64,000 bases of DNA, from assembly GCF_000184945.1 (NCBI RefSeq), contig NZ_GL586311.1, positions 2,448,853 through 2,512,852 on the forward strand. Reading direction: 5' to 3'. Below are positions 1-9,460 of the stretch, piece after piece; positions within the stretch are counted from its first letter, which is position 1, and each line of letters begins with the position of its first letter. The notes under the pieces are model-generated. The model searched no databases, was not told where the DNA came from, and was given only the letters and a program-made list of their open reading frames with translations. This DNA comes from Segatella buccae ATCC 33574. GTDB taxonomy: Bacteria > Bacteroidota > Bacteroidia > Bacteroidales > Bacteroidaceae. Made by a program: the position numbers and the translations under genes.

Positions 1-456
1 CCATCGCATACAACGGCTTGAATTGTATATCCAAGTGAATCCAAGTGGGTTATGCCCTCTTTGTAATCTTCAAGCCGTTCATGCCTGTTGATAAACTTAT
101 ACCAAAGCACGTTACCGGACAAAGAATCCTTCATAATAACAACACCAAAATTACGTCCCCAATATGTAACATCCATTAGAACCACTACCGGACGAATGAG
201 AAGGCCGGGCAGTTCTTTTTTATAAGATTTGGTAAGCTTCCGATAAATAGTCCTGGTTGATACTCCGTATTCTTCTGAAAGATCTTTGATAGTAAGATTA
301 CCTTTAGAATAACGGATGTTAACCATAGCATTAGTGAGTCGCTTATGTCCAACAAAAGTCCTCTTACAGGACTTACAATACCAGCGTTGACTACCATTGA
401 GACGGCCACGCTTTATAGTCGATTTCGAGCCACAATAAAAGCAGATTTTTTGCCAT
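1..456 (-). mobile_element. Truncated IS transposase (zinc-ribbon, IS256-variant-like), 5' part only, apparent frameshift
   Basis: Read on the minus strand, one frame gives a zinc-ribbon start (CFYCG, then WYCKSCKRTF), a helix-turn-helix stretch (SEEYGVSTRTIYRKL) and the beginning of a DDE catalytic core (VVLMDVTYWGR, with the first Asp). This layout fits the variant zinc-binding IS256-like transposases common in Bacteroidetes. The gene runs off the left edge, so the rest of the catalytic domain is not visible. The only plausible start, ATG at 456-454, is one base out of frame with the domain. A run of six A residues (plus-strand T 446-451) follows directly, and five would restore the frame. 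A stop lies upstream in the domain frame and no other start codon is present. It is therefore either a slippage-inactivated pseudogene or uses frameshifting. A TATCTTTG -7 box at 472-479 supports the 456 start. Terminal inverted repeats were not identified. Confidence 0.72.
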
Positions 457-866
457 AAAATATAAATAGAACAAAGATAATGACTATTAGCGAGTTACAA
501 GGATTTTAAGCACACTTTTGTCATATAAGCCAAAGTCTTTGTAATATGCTGTGCGGCAAAAGATTTACCAGACAGCAATAATCCTTTTTATGATTCCTTC
601 TCTTCACCGCTATTACCGCTTCTTCCCTCCTCCACCACTGTTGCCGACTTCGGGTTATGCTCAGAACGCCCCCCTGACAGACCTTGCACATGCCATTTAC
701 ACGCTTTCATGGCTTTGTTAGAATTATTGTGGAAGAAATGAGACAAAAGCTGCAGCGTAAGGGAGGAAACAAAAAAGTATAATAGAGAAAGGAAAAAAGA
801 GGGTGTGCCTATTTGGACACACCCTCTTGTTCGTATTTCTCGCTTATGGAAAAGCTGTAAGAGGAA
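457..866. other. Intergenic gap with no convincing gene
   Basis: This stretch holds the IS promoter (472-479, minus) and the groL terminator (793-828). The rest shows no gene with recognisable similarity. A 43-codon reading frame at 590-721 has no ribosome binding site or family resemblance and was not called. Confidence 0.6.
793..828 (-). terminator. Rho-independent terminator of groSL
   Basis: On the minus strand the hairpin arms GAGGGTGTG and CACACCCTC, extended by flanking pairs, enclose a short loop and are followed by six T. It lies about 40 nt past the groL stop. Confidence 0.85.
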
Positions 867-2501
<1,635 letters not shown>

Positions 2502-2538
2502 TTAAATTTAAGAATTGAAAAACAGTAATCTACTTTTA

Positions 2539-2811
2539 TTATTCCTCTACCACTGCGAGCACATCGCTCTGACGCATCATGAGATATTTCTCGCCGCCGA
2601 ACTCAAGTTCAGTACCGGCATACTTGCCATAAAGCACGATGTCGCCCTCTTTCAAGAGCATCTCTTCGTCTTTAGTACCTTTACCTGTAGCTACAACCTT
2701 GCCGCGTTGCGGTTTTTCCTTTGCTGTGTCAGGGATGATGATTCCACCTACTTTTTCTTCGGCCGGTGCAGGAAGTACCAGCACTCTGTCTGCTAATGGT
2801 TTGATGTTCAT
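2539..2811 (-). CDS. groS: Co-chaperonin GroES (10 kDa)
   Basis: Seven-fold cap of the GroEL chamber. The 90-residue product starts [14 protein letters not shown], has the mobile loop region around [16 protein letters not shown] (about residues 18-33), and ends in the usual acidic VVEE tail. It is the first gene of the groS-groL operon. No TAnnTTTG box is visible in the upstream 170 bases. A nested palindrome at 2871-2900 and a second one at 2910-2923 lie there instead, which suggests stress control different from the common housekeeping promoters. Confidence 0.98.
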   Translation of the reverse strand: MNIKPLADRVLVLPAPAEEKVGGIIIPDTAKEKPQRGKVVATGKGTKDEEMLLKEGDIVLYGKYAGTELEFGGEKYLMMRQSDVLAVVEE

Positions 2812-2870
2812 AATTATATGTATTTAAGTTGTCGTTTTTATTGCGTACACCCCATTCTATACGAAAACCG

Positions 2871-2923
2871 TGCCAAAACTGTCATTTGACAATTATGGCA
2901 CGAGTCGACTGACAAAAGTGTCA
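2871..2923. promoter_or_regulatory. Palindrome cluster upstream of groS (candidate stress operator)
   Basis: A nested, symmetric palindrome occupies 2871-2900: TGCCA, 4 nt, TGTCA, 2 nt, TGACA, 4 nt, TGGCA. A second palindrome, TGACA-4 nt-TGTCA, lies at 2910-2923. It does not match the CIRCE element. Function is inferred only from its position in front of the chaperonin operon. Confidence 0.5.
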
Positions 2924-2979
2924 CCTTTTCTATTTATGTCCCCCCTGCCATTTGCCGGCAGCGGTATTTGGTCTTTACG

Positions 2980-4452
2980 CTATACGGAAAATTCGTGCAG
3001 ATCGATAAATTTGCCTCTGGCTTTCCGTTCTTCGATGAGCCGGGCCAACTTCTTCTTGCGATTGGGGGCTATCCACTTGCGGGCAAAGACGTTGGGGATG
3101 GCTACACCAATGGCAATCATGATGATGAGCAGCGAACCGTTGATGGCATTATGGGTGGCAAAGGTCACTTCACCCACCACGCCCTGCATGTTGATGATAC
3201 CGTAGAGCGCGCGATACATCAATACGCCCGGAACCATAGGGATACCGATAGGGATGGTGATGCACTGGTGGGGAGTATGGAGCAGATGCACCACCTTGAT
3301 ATTGATGATACTGACAATGGCCGTGCCGCAGAGCGTGCCCACGATGGGACCCATGCCGAGACCGATATTGCCATTGGCAGGCCCGAGATTGATGAAATTG
3401 CGGGAACATACGGCAATGATACCGCCAATGGCGATCCACGGCATGAGCCGCTTGGGCACGTTGAAGATGGTGGCAAATCCCATCGACGAGACAGCCGCTG
3501 CAAGGGCATACTCCCAAAATTTGTGATGAGGGGTCATGCTCAATTCATGCACAAAACTGTCGATACCGAAACACTTGATGGCCAAGGCTATGCCAAAAGA
3601 CATGGCAAAGATCATGAGCAGTGTGTTGGTAGCCCTGACGAGTCCCACCTCAATATGGTTGTCGAGCATGTCGCTCACAAAGTTGATAAGCGGCACACCC
3701 GGCACGATGAAGAGGGCACAGGCCATCATCGGATGCCAAGGGGTGGTGGAGATCAGGAGCGGTTGAAGGATTTTGGGAATGAAAGCCATCGCCGCCGGTG
3801 TGGAGATTTGGGCTGTGAGCCATGCGATTAAGGTAGAAACGAAAGCCGCCACTGCGATATTGAAGAACACATTGGAACCGAGGTGGTTGAGGTACATGCG
3901 GAAGCGGTTGCCCAAAATGGCTGCAATGGAGGCATAAAAGAAAGCGGGCCAGTCGCCGCCGAACTGAATGCAGAAGCCACCGCAGGCAAAACCGGCGCAG
4001 ATGGCCACCATCCACTCGCTGTAAGAGCGTTTGGCCGTGGCGATGCGTTCAAGTTCTTCGCTGTATTTCTCGAGAGAATAGTCTTGACTGATGGCTTCCC
4101 ATGTGAGTTTACTGATGTCCTGAATGGTTGTCATGTTGATGCCATGCTTGTCACACCGCTGAAACTTGGAGAAAGAGTGTTCCTCGTCACTGAGATTCAC
4201 TTGCAACATATTGTAGGTGACGTGAATATGGAGCGAATCTTCAGGCAATCCCAGATAGGCTGCACAACGCTTCATGTTGCGTAATATCCGGCTCGTATCG
4301 GCCGAACTCTCCACCAACAGTTCTCCCGTTCGCAGCAACAGGTCGAGTTTGCGACGAAGCATCTTTCGTGCCTCTATCGTGCACTGCTCACTTTTGCACT
4401 CTTGCAACTCTTTCTTTTTATCAATATTATCCATAACCATGTTATAACACAA
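2980..4452 (-). CDS. Threonine/serine exporter family membrane protein (ThrE-like)
   Basis: A 490-residue protein with a cytosolic N-terminal part (about 1-165) followed by roughly ten hydrophobic segments. The N-terminal half matches the ThrE pattern (TGELLVESSADTSRILRNM, about 40-60; GINMTT near 105). The second half looks like the ThrE_2 module (IPIGIPMVPGVLMYRALYG, about 405). Both modules are fused in one chain, as in the Corynebacterium ThrE exporter, whereas many bacteria split them into two genes. Export of Thr or Ser is inferred from the family; the true substrate is unknown. Internal Met codons at residues 5 and 7 are alternative starts. A TAACTTTG -7 box (plus-strand 4481-4488) lies just upstream, giving a short leader. 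Confidence 0.85.
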   Translation of the reverse strand: MCYNMVMDNIDKKKELQECKSEQCTIEARKMLRRKLDLLLRTGELLVESSADTSRILRNMKRCAAYLGLPEDSLHIHVTYNMLQVNLSDEEHSFSKFQRCDKHGINMTTIQDISKLTWEAISQDYSLEKYSEELERIATAKRSYSEWMVAICAGFACGGFCIQFGGDWPAFFYASIAAILGNRFRMYLNHLGSNVFFNIAVAAFVSTLIAWLTAQISTPAAMAFIPKILQPLLISTTPWHPMMACALFIVPGVPLINFVSDMLDNHIEVGLVRATNTLLMIFAMSFGIALAIKCFGIDSFVHELSMTPHHKFWEYALAAAVSSMGFATIFNVPKRLMPWIAIGGIIAVCSRNFINLGPANGNIGLGMGPIVGTLCGTAIVSIINIKVVHLLHTPHQCITIPIGIPMVPGVLMYRALYGIINMQGVVGEVTFATHNAINGSLLIIMIAIGVAIPNVFARKWIAPNRKKKLARLIEERKARGKFIDLHEFSV

Positions 4453-4593
4453 TAAAATACCAACTGTCTTTTCGAGAGTGCAAAGTTAGTTAAAAAGCAT
4501 CAAACACGGAAACTATCTTCTGAAAAAGGAAAACTTCTCCTTTATTTTATTCAGATTTAATGCCGTTTCATCCATATATTAAGGTGTACAAGA

Positions 4594-4625
4594 AACCGGA
4601 GTGTATCTCTCGACACGCTCCGGCT
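4594..4625 (-). terminator. Terminator after the BspA-like/small-protein pair
   Basis: On the minus strand CCGGAGCGTGT pairs with ACACTCCGG (one bulged base) and is followed by a T-rich stretch. It separates this operon from the exporter gene. Confidence 0.65.
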
Positions 4626-4693
4626 TGACAAATTAAGTATAAATCAAATCTCAAATGCTACGATTCTCACGAATCCATTTCAAAAAATATTTG

Positions 4694-4906
4694 TTAGTCG
4701 TCTTCCCAGTCCGACCATATATTGTTGTTTTTGGCACCGGAAACTCCCGGGCCTCCGGGGAGGATTTCATCTTGATTCTGTTCATTAGGGCTTCCATTGC
4801 CCCCAATACTTGCACTATCTTTTGTTTCACTTTGGCAAATAAATTTTTCAACCATCACCAGCACAGTATCAGTTACGGGAGCCATATATATCTTCTTTCT
4901 TTCCAT
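4694..4906 (-). CDS. Small acidic protein, copy 1 of 3 (unknown function)
   Basis: A 70-residue protein not recognised as a named family. It starts MERKKIYMAPVTDTVLVMVE and ends in an acidic tail containing WSDWEDD. It shares its layout with the products at 21387-21581 and 56489-56707: a basic K-x-Y-x-x-P-x-x-[DE] opening, a short segment with E-[KNS]-[FL], a Gly/Asp/Asn-rich middle and a C-terminal Trp among acidic residues. It lies 17 nt downstream of a BspA-like gene on the same strand and is followed by a terminator, so the two are probably co-transcribed. No signal peptide or membrane segment is evident, so it may be cytosolic or a leader-bearing peptide. Function is not assigned. Confidence 0.75.
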   Translation of the reverse strand: MERKKIYMAPVTDTVLVMVEKFICQSETKDSASIGGNGSPNEQNQDEILPGGPGVSGAKNNNIWSDWEDD

Positions 4907-4923
4907 GATTTTTGTTTTTATTT

Positions 4924-6873
4924 TTAATGTACTGCGATTTTCTTTCCATTCACGATATAGATGCCTTTGGGTAATCCAACAAGGCTTGTACTGCTCATGC
5001 GCACCACCTGCCCGTTAAGGTTCATCACCTTACCGACCGACAGATTGCTTGGTGTAGCCGGTACCACAGTCGGAGACTCAATGCCTGTCACAGTGTTGTC
5101 AGGATCCTCATAGGATATCGTCACCGCTTTGGCATTGGCCCCATTGTCCTTGTCGAGCAGCACGCAGGCTGTGTAACGAGTCCATGTGCCCCCAGTGGCA
5201 TTTACCCATTTGTAGAAACCGTTTTTATAAATACTTTCGTCTTTTCCCGAATAGTAATAATAGGTGTATTGGGGCAGATTCTTACCTGCCGTGTAGTTGC
5301 CGATAAATGTATATGTCACCCCATCTTCTGTAAAAGTCTTCTGCATTGCATCAAGCTTGGATTGCTCTTCTGCCTCTTTTTTGATGCCGACAATGGTGTT
5401 TACCACACCCGTAGTTGTACCTGCGTGGAGGGCGGGATGAATCATATATGGACAATGGGCAACAGTGCTCTCCACTTGTTTCTTAAACTTCAGCTTAATA
5501 AACTTATCATTGGTAGCTGTATTTTTTGTTACCTCAACGCCCGAAAACTCTACCACTTCCACCTTTGCGCCGTATGCACTTTCCAGTTGCACTCTAGTCA
5601 TGGCAAATGGCAAACACATGGTGTACCATTTATCATCAACTCGCTTGTCGTCGGTCCAAATCTCCTCTGAATTTGTTTTAGTAGTCAATACAAAGTTGTT
5701 CCATCCGGCATAGTCGCCGGTACAAACAGAATATTTGCCATTTTCCAATGTCGGCCATGTATCTCCGGTTACAGACATAACATTTTGAGTGTAACCGCCG
5801 ACCCCATTCGAGCTTGGATTCACATACTTATCTTTTGCTTCCTCAGGGTAGTGGAGCATGGCAATAGGTTTACCACCGACACCACGAGTATATTGGGCAC
5901 GGGTTACAGGGGAGATGCCACTTGGATTGCTATATGTAAATTGAGTAACAGCAGCCTCGTCAAAAGCTTGATTGTCAGCCTTTGTGTTTTTCCCTAATAC
6001 ATATACATCTGTCAATTCATAATTTTCTTGAAAGGCTTGTCCCTCAATGTGTTCTACACTGGCTGGAATAGTGATGCTTTTCAAATGATGGCATCTAAAT
6101 GCCGTTCCTTCTATCTTTTTTAATGTGTTGGGTAAACGTATAGCTTCGATTGCCGCTCCGGAAAACGCACCATATTCAATTTTCTCCAAACCTTCCGGTA
6201 GAGTTATTTCTTTCAATGCCGTGCAGTCCATAAAAGCTTGGCGACCGATGGTCTTCCAGCCAAAGCCAAAGTCTACAGATGTGAGATTGTTGCAATTAAG
6301 AAATGCTTGTTGCTCTATCTTACTCGTACCATTAGGATCAACATCTCCTAGCACAAGGGTCTTAATAGAATTTCCAAAAACCTGGGTTGAAATAGTCACA
6401 CTGCGCGACACATTATTAGGTATAATTACATTTTCTATCTTACAGTTCTTATAATTCATGTTTGGAATGACAGTCGTAGTACGAGGATAAATAATCGTTT
6501 TCAAATTATCCATAAAACCTAAGTTTGTCAATTTACTGTCATTTTGAACTGCAGCAAACTCCATATCAAGTTTGTTCACCTTCGGAAAATTATTTTCTTC
6601 CTCTGTCATACCGCATAAACGGTCAACATCGTCATTAGACATTTTAACTCCATTGGCAGTTACTACCTTGATTTTAGTGGCATTAAGATACGGTTGGAGA
6701 AAGTCCGAAGCCTGATACTTGGCATAGTCTTTATAGGTAAACTCATTGGCAAGATCTCCACTGCTTTGCAGCGTCAACACCACGGTGCCGTCACTCTCCG
6801 TAGACACCTGTAGCTTTGCCTTTGCCAACCCTACGGCCAGCAGGCACAATGCAAACAAAAATAATCGTCTCAT
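4924..6873 (-). CDS. BspA-like leucine-rich repeat surface protein
   Basis: A 649-residue secreted protein. It has a signal peptide (MRRLFLFALCLLAVGLAKA) and BspA-type LRR_5 repeats at about 130-310 (for example GAFSGAAIEAIRLPNTLKKI and TAFRCHHLKSITIPASVEHI). A large non-repeat domain follows. The C-terminus, NLNGQVVR then LPKGIYIVNGKKIAVH, resembles the type IX-sorting-like tails found on many Prevotella surface proteins. BspA relatives bind host proteins or other bacteria, but no ligand can be read here. The last about 25 residues resemble those of the giant BspA-like protein at 21592-25095. A small acidic protein gene follows 17 nt downstream. Confidence 0.88.
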   Translation of the reverse strand: MRRLFLFALCLLAVGLAKAKLQVSTESDGTVVLTLQSSGDLANEFTYKDYAKYQASDFLQPYLNATKIKVVTANGVKMSNDDVDRLCGMTEEENNFPKVNKLDMEFAAVQNDSKLTNLGFMDNLKTIIYPRTTTVIPNMNYKNCKIENVIIPNNVSRSVTISTQVFGNSIKTLVLGDVDPNGTSKIEQQAFLNCNNLTSVDFGFGWKTIGRQAFMDCTALKEITLPEGLEKIEYGAFSGAAIEAIRLPNTLKKIEGTAFRCHHLKSITIPASVEHIEGQAFQENYELTDVYVLGKNTKADNQAFDEAAVTQFTYSNPSGISPVTRAQYTRGVGGKPIAMLHYPEEAKDKYVNPSSNGVGGYTQNVMSVTGDTWPTLENGKYSVCTGDYAGWNNFVLTTKTNSEEIWTDDKRVDDKWYTMCLPFAMTRVQLESAYGAKVEVVEFSGVEVTKNTATNDKFIKLKFKKQVESTVAHCPYMIHPALHAGTTTGVVNTIVGIKKEAEEQSKLDAMQKTFTEDGVTYTFIGNYTAGKNLPQYTYYYYSGKDESIYKNGFYKWVNATGGTWTRYTACVLLDKDNGANAKAVTISYEDPDNTVTGIESPTVVPATPSNLSVGKVMNLNGQVVRMSSTSLVGLPKGIYIVNGKKIAVH

Positions 6874-7276
6874 GTTTTCTTATTTAATTAAAAGTTGATA
6901 TTGTTCTTAGAAATCATGCCCCTGCACGGTTTTGACCGTGCGGGAATATGCCGGAATTTAACCGAAAGCCGTGGAGACGAGTTGGAGTCGTCTGCTCCAA
7001 TGCTCCATCTCCAGGCTTTGAGGCCGAAAGGCCTACAGAGGTTCTTGTTCTTATCAGTTCTTAGAAAAGCTAAACTTTGTCGTCTATATGATATATGTGA
7101 GCAGTCGTCTAATGTCTCAACATCATAAGTTGTTATTTTCGGGTGTTGTGCCTATCAAATGATTCCTCAATTTTAACCCTCTCTCATACGCGTTGCACGC
7201 TTGTCGCCGGTTCCTTCAATTTTAACACGCATTGCATATCGGTACAATGTCAGCTTCTCATTGGCTTAATCGATTG

Positions 7277-7284
7277 CAAAGGTA
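7277..7284 (-). promoter_or_regulatory. Promoter -7 box for the BspA-like gene
   Basis: TACCTTTG on the minus strand matches TAnnTTTG. The distance to the start codon implies an unusually long 5' untranslated region. No -33 TTTG at the ideal spacing was found. Confidence 0.5.
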
Positions 7285-7513
7285 GTTTTTATTTTTAGAT
7301 TCTATCACTTTTAACAAATCTACCCCCCTCCATTAAGATTTATTAACTTTATAACGTTGCAAAGAACATATTTTAAGAAATCGAGGCTAAAAATCTCTTA
7401 TTGTTTCATGCTTTCCACAAGAAGATGGCAAGAGAATGAAAGAATAAAAAAACTTTTTGCGTCTTGTGATAAAATACCTATAAATGATGATTGTGTATTT
7501 CGTAAATAATGAT

Positions 7514-7521
7514 TATTTTTG
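7514..7521 (+). promoter_or_regulatory. Promoter -7 box for the hemerythrin-LuxR gene
   Basis: TATTTTTG matches the Bacteroidetes -7 element and lies about 70 nt upstream of the start at 7592. A weak TTG is present near the -33 position. Confidence 0.6.
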
Positions 7522-7591
7522 CATCCGCAACGTTGTGAATTTGTCAAAACACTGTTTTTTGCGGTGTGATGACGCCATTTTAATGTGAGAG

Positions 7592-8548
7592 ATGAAAAAT
7601 CAAAAAATGTATGAGGCGGACGATCAGATGATCTCCATCATAAGCGACAACTACAATATTCTCCAGAATCTTGGGTGTTTTGGCATCAATCTTGGTTTTG
7701 GCGACAAGACTGTCCGGGAGGTTTGTGAGGAGCAGAATGTCGACACTTATACTTTTTTGGCCGTGGTAAACTTCACCACCAACGGCTTTCGCGATCTTAA
7801 TGACTCTGACAAGTTATCTATCCCCACACTGCTTCAGTATCTTCGGGCATCGCATGAATATTATCTCGACTTCCAGTTGCCGTTCATCCGCAAGCAGTTG
7901 GTGGCGGCGTTAGACGAGAATGATAATCTCGCACGTCTCATCCTCCGCCTCTACGACGAGTATGCCCATAGCATCACCAATCACATGAAGTATGAAGAGA
8001 AGATGGTTTTCCCATACGTGCAGCGCCTGTTGGATGGAGAAGTCTCTTCCACCTACGACATTGAAACATTCTCCAAGCACCACGGCCAGACCGACCAAAA
8101 GGTGAGGGAATTGAGAAACATCATCATCAAGTATCTTCCTTCCGACGGCCTTCACAACAATCAGTTGAGTGCTACGCTATACAATATTTATAATAATGAA
8201 GACTGGCTGAACATGCACGCCCAGGTGGAGGATCACATCTTTATACCGGTAATCAGGCGTTTGGAGGCCAAGTCGAAGCAGAATGATGTCAGCGTGAAAA
8301 TCTCCAACATGATCAATCAAAATCCCAATGCCGAAGACATGTTGAGCGACAGGGAGAAAGATGTCATCGTGAGCTTGGTGCAGGGAATGACCAACAAGGA
8401 AATCGCCGACCATCTGTGCATATCCATCAATACCGTCATCACCCATCGCCGCAACATTGCCAAGAAGTTGCAAATACATTCTCCCGCCGGTTTGACCATT
8501 TATGCCATCGTCAACAATCTGGTGGACATTTCCTCCGTCAAACTCTGA
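7592..8548 (+). CDS. Hemerythrin-like/LuxR-HTH fusion regulator
   Basis: A 318-residue cytosolic protein. Residues about 20-60 resemble the ScdA/RIC N-terminal domain (LGCFGINLGFGDKT), but the Cys-Cys pair usual there is replaced by Gly-Phe. Residues about 85-225 form a hemerythrin-like four-helix region with candidate iron ligands (HEYYLDF, HMKYEEKMVFP, KHHGQTD, HAQVEDHIF). Residues about 255-310 are a LuxR/GerE helix-turn-helix (LSDREKDVIVSLVQGMTNKE, then CISINTVITHRRNIAKKL). RIC proteins repair iron centres under nitrosative or oxidative stress. This fusion suggests a di-iron sensor that controls transcription, which is inference. The gene is monocistronic and is followed by a partial copy of the dispersed repeat (8561-8696). 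Confidence 0.85.
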   Translation: MKNQKMYEADDQMISIISDNYNILQNLGCFGINLGFGDKTVREVCEEQNVDTYTFLAVVNFTTNGFRDLNDSDKLSIPTLLQYLRASHEYYLDFQLPFIRKQLVAALDENDNLARLILRLYDEYAHSITNHMKYEEKMVFPYVQRLLDGEVSSTYDIETFSKHHGQTDQKVRELRNIIIKYLPSDGLHNNQLSATLYNIYNNEDWLNMHAQVEDHIFIPVIRRLEAKSKQNDVSVKISNMINQNPNAEDMLSDREKDVIVSLVQGMTNKEIADHLCISINTVITHRRNIAKKLQIHSPAGLTIYAIVNNLVDISSVKL

Positions 8549-8560
8549 CACCGGATGATG

Positions 8561-8696
8561 GCGAATAAAATTAACAAAAACACATCCACTTAAATTCTCC
8601 GACCGGAATGGGAGATTAGCCTTAAACCACCGGAAAAGCTTTCCGCCTTTCTTATTTGAGCTTTTTGAGTTTGTGAAAGAGCCACACTTGAAAGCT
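8561..8696 (+). repeat. Dispersed non-coding element, partial copy A
   Basis: It shares CGAATAAAATT-ACAAAA at its left end and AAAGAGCCACACT about 115 nt later with copy C (53527-53918). The long hairpin and right half seen in copies B and C are absent. It starts a few bases after the stop of the preceding gene. Confidence 0.55.
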
Positions 8697-8765
8697 GAAA
8701 GCACTTCCCTACCCTTCCCCTCAAAATTATATAAAGGTTATGCACGGACTTCGGTGGAAATTTAC

Positions 8766-8773
8766 TACCTTTG
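8766..8773 (+). promoter_or_regulatory. Promoter -7 box for the deoxynucleoside kinase pair
   Basis: TACCTTTG lies about 43 nt upstream of the first kinase start. Confidence 0.65.
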
Positions 8774-8815
8774 CAGCAATTTGACAAAGAGGGACTATAA
8801 CGAAACAACAACGTC

Positions 8816-9430
8816 ATGCACATAGCCATAGCAGGAAATATCGGTAGCGGAAAAACCACACTCACCACGCTTCTGGCCCGCCACTACGGGTGGGAACCGA
8901 GATTTGAGCAAGTGGATTTCAACCCCTACCTTGAAGACTATTACAGGGACATTCCGCGCTGGTCGTTCAACATGGAGGTATTCTTCCTGAAAGAGCGGTT
9001 TAAGGATTTGCTCAAAATAGCCAAAACCGACCACACAGTGATACAAGACCGCTCGATATACGAAGGGGTCTACGTGTTTGTGGCCAACAACAAGGAGCAG
9101 GGCAATCTGTCCGATCGCGACTTCGAAACCTATATGGAGCTGTTTGAAGACATGCTTGAGGTGGTGAAATATCCCGAATTGATGATTTACCTCAGAGCTT
9201 CGGTTCCCCATTTGGTAGAAAACATACAACGGCGCGGCCGCGACTATGAACAGAAAATCCCCATCGAATATCTCGAAGGACTCAATGAGCGATATGAGGA
9301 TTTTCTCTACCATAAATATGATGGAAAGCTACTCGTAGTGGATGTGGACAACATGGATTTCCAACACAATCCCAAAGACTTTGGAACCATCATCGACCGT
9401 ATAGACGCACAGCTCTTCGGGCTGTTCTGA
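8816..9430 (+). CDS. Deoxynucleoside kinase (dNK/dGK-dAK family), first of tandem pair
   Basis: Salvage kinase that phosphorylates a deoxynucleoside to its 5'-monophosphate in the cytosol. The 204-residue product has the P-loop GNIGSGKTT (residues 8-16), the substrate-site VIQDRSIYEG motif (about 76-85, with the DRS element of this family) and an Arg-rich lid (RRGRDYE, about 139-145). The start MHIAIAGNIG is fixed by the P-loop position. About half of its residues match the next gene, and the first 16 residues are identical. Substrate (dA, dG, dC or dT) cannot be read from the sequence. A 30-nt gap separates it from its partner, so they are co-transcribed. Confidence 0.92.
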   Translation: MHIAIAGNIGSGKTTLTTLLARHYGWEPRFEQVDFNPYLEDYYRDIPRWSFNMEVFFLKERFKDLLKIAKTDHTVIQDRSIYEGVYVFVANNKEQGNLSDRDFETYMELFEDMLEVVKYPELMIYLRASVPHLVENIQRRGRDYEQKIPIEYLEGLNERYEDFLYHKYDGKLLVVDVDNMDFQHNPKDFGTIIDRIDAQLFGLF

Positions 9431-9460
9431 CAAGCAAAAACAAAAAACAACCATAATCTT

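Larger units (their letters stand above)
6874..7591. other. Long leader of the BspA-like gene plus divergent promoter region
   Basis: No gene is visible. On the minus strand a TACCTTTG box (plus-strand 7277-7284) implies a leader of about 400 nt before the BspA-like start at 6873. That leader holds a 7-bp hairpin GCACGGT-TTTG-ACCGTGC (6924-6941), smaller hairpins around 6970-7050, and a direct repeat GTTAAAATTGA about 45 nt apart (minus strand). The plus-strand promoter of the next gene is at 7514-7521. Confidence 0.5.

Noticed and set aside
590..721. 43-codon open frame in the groL downstream gap
   Set aside because: No ribosome binding site, no family resemblance and odd composition; not supported as a gene.
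2812..2979. CIRCE element upstream of groS
   Set aside because: The palindromes present do not match the CIRCE consensus in sequence or spacing.
6895..7128. 77-codon open frame in the BspA-like leader
   Set aside because: No resemblance to known proteins and lies in a structured leader on the opposite strand.
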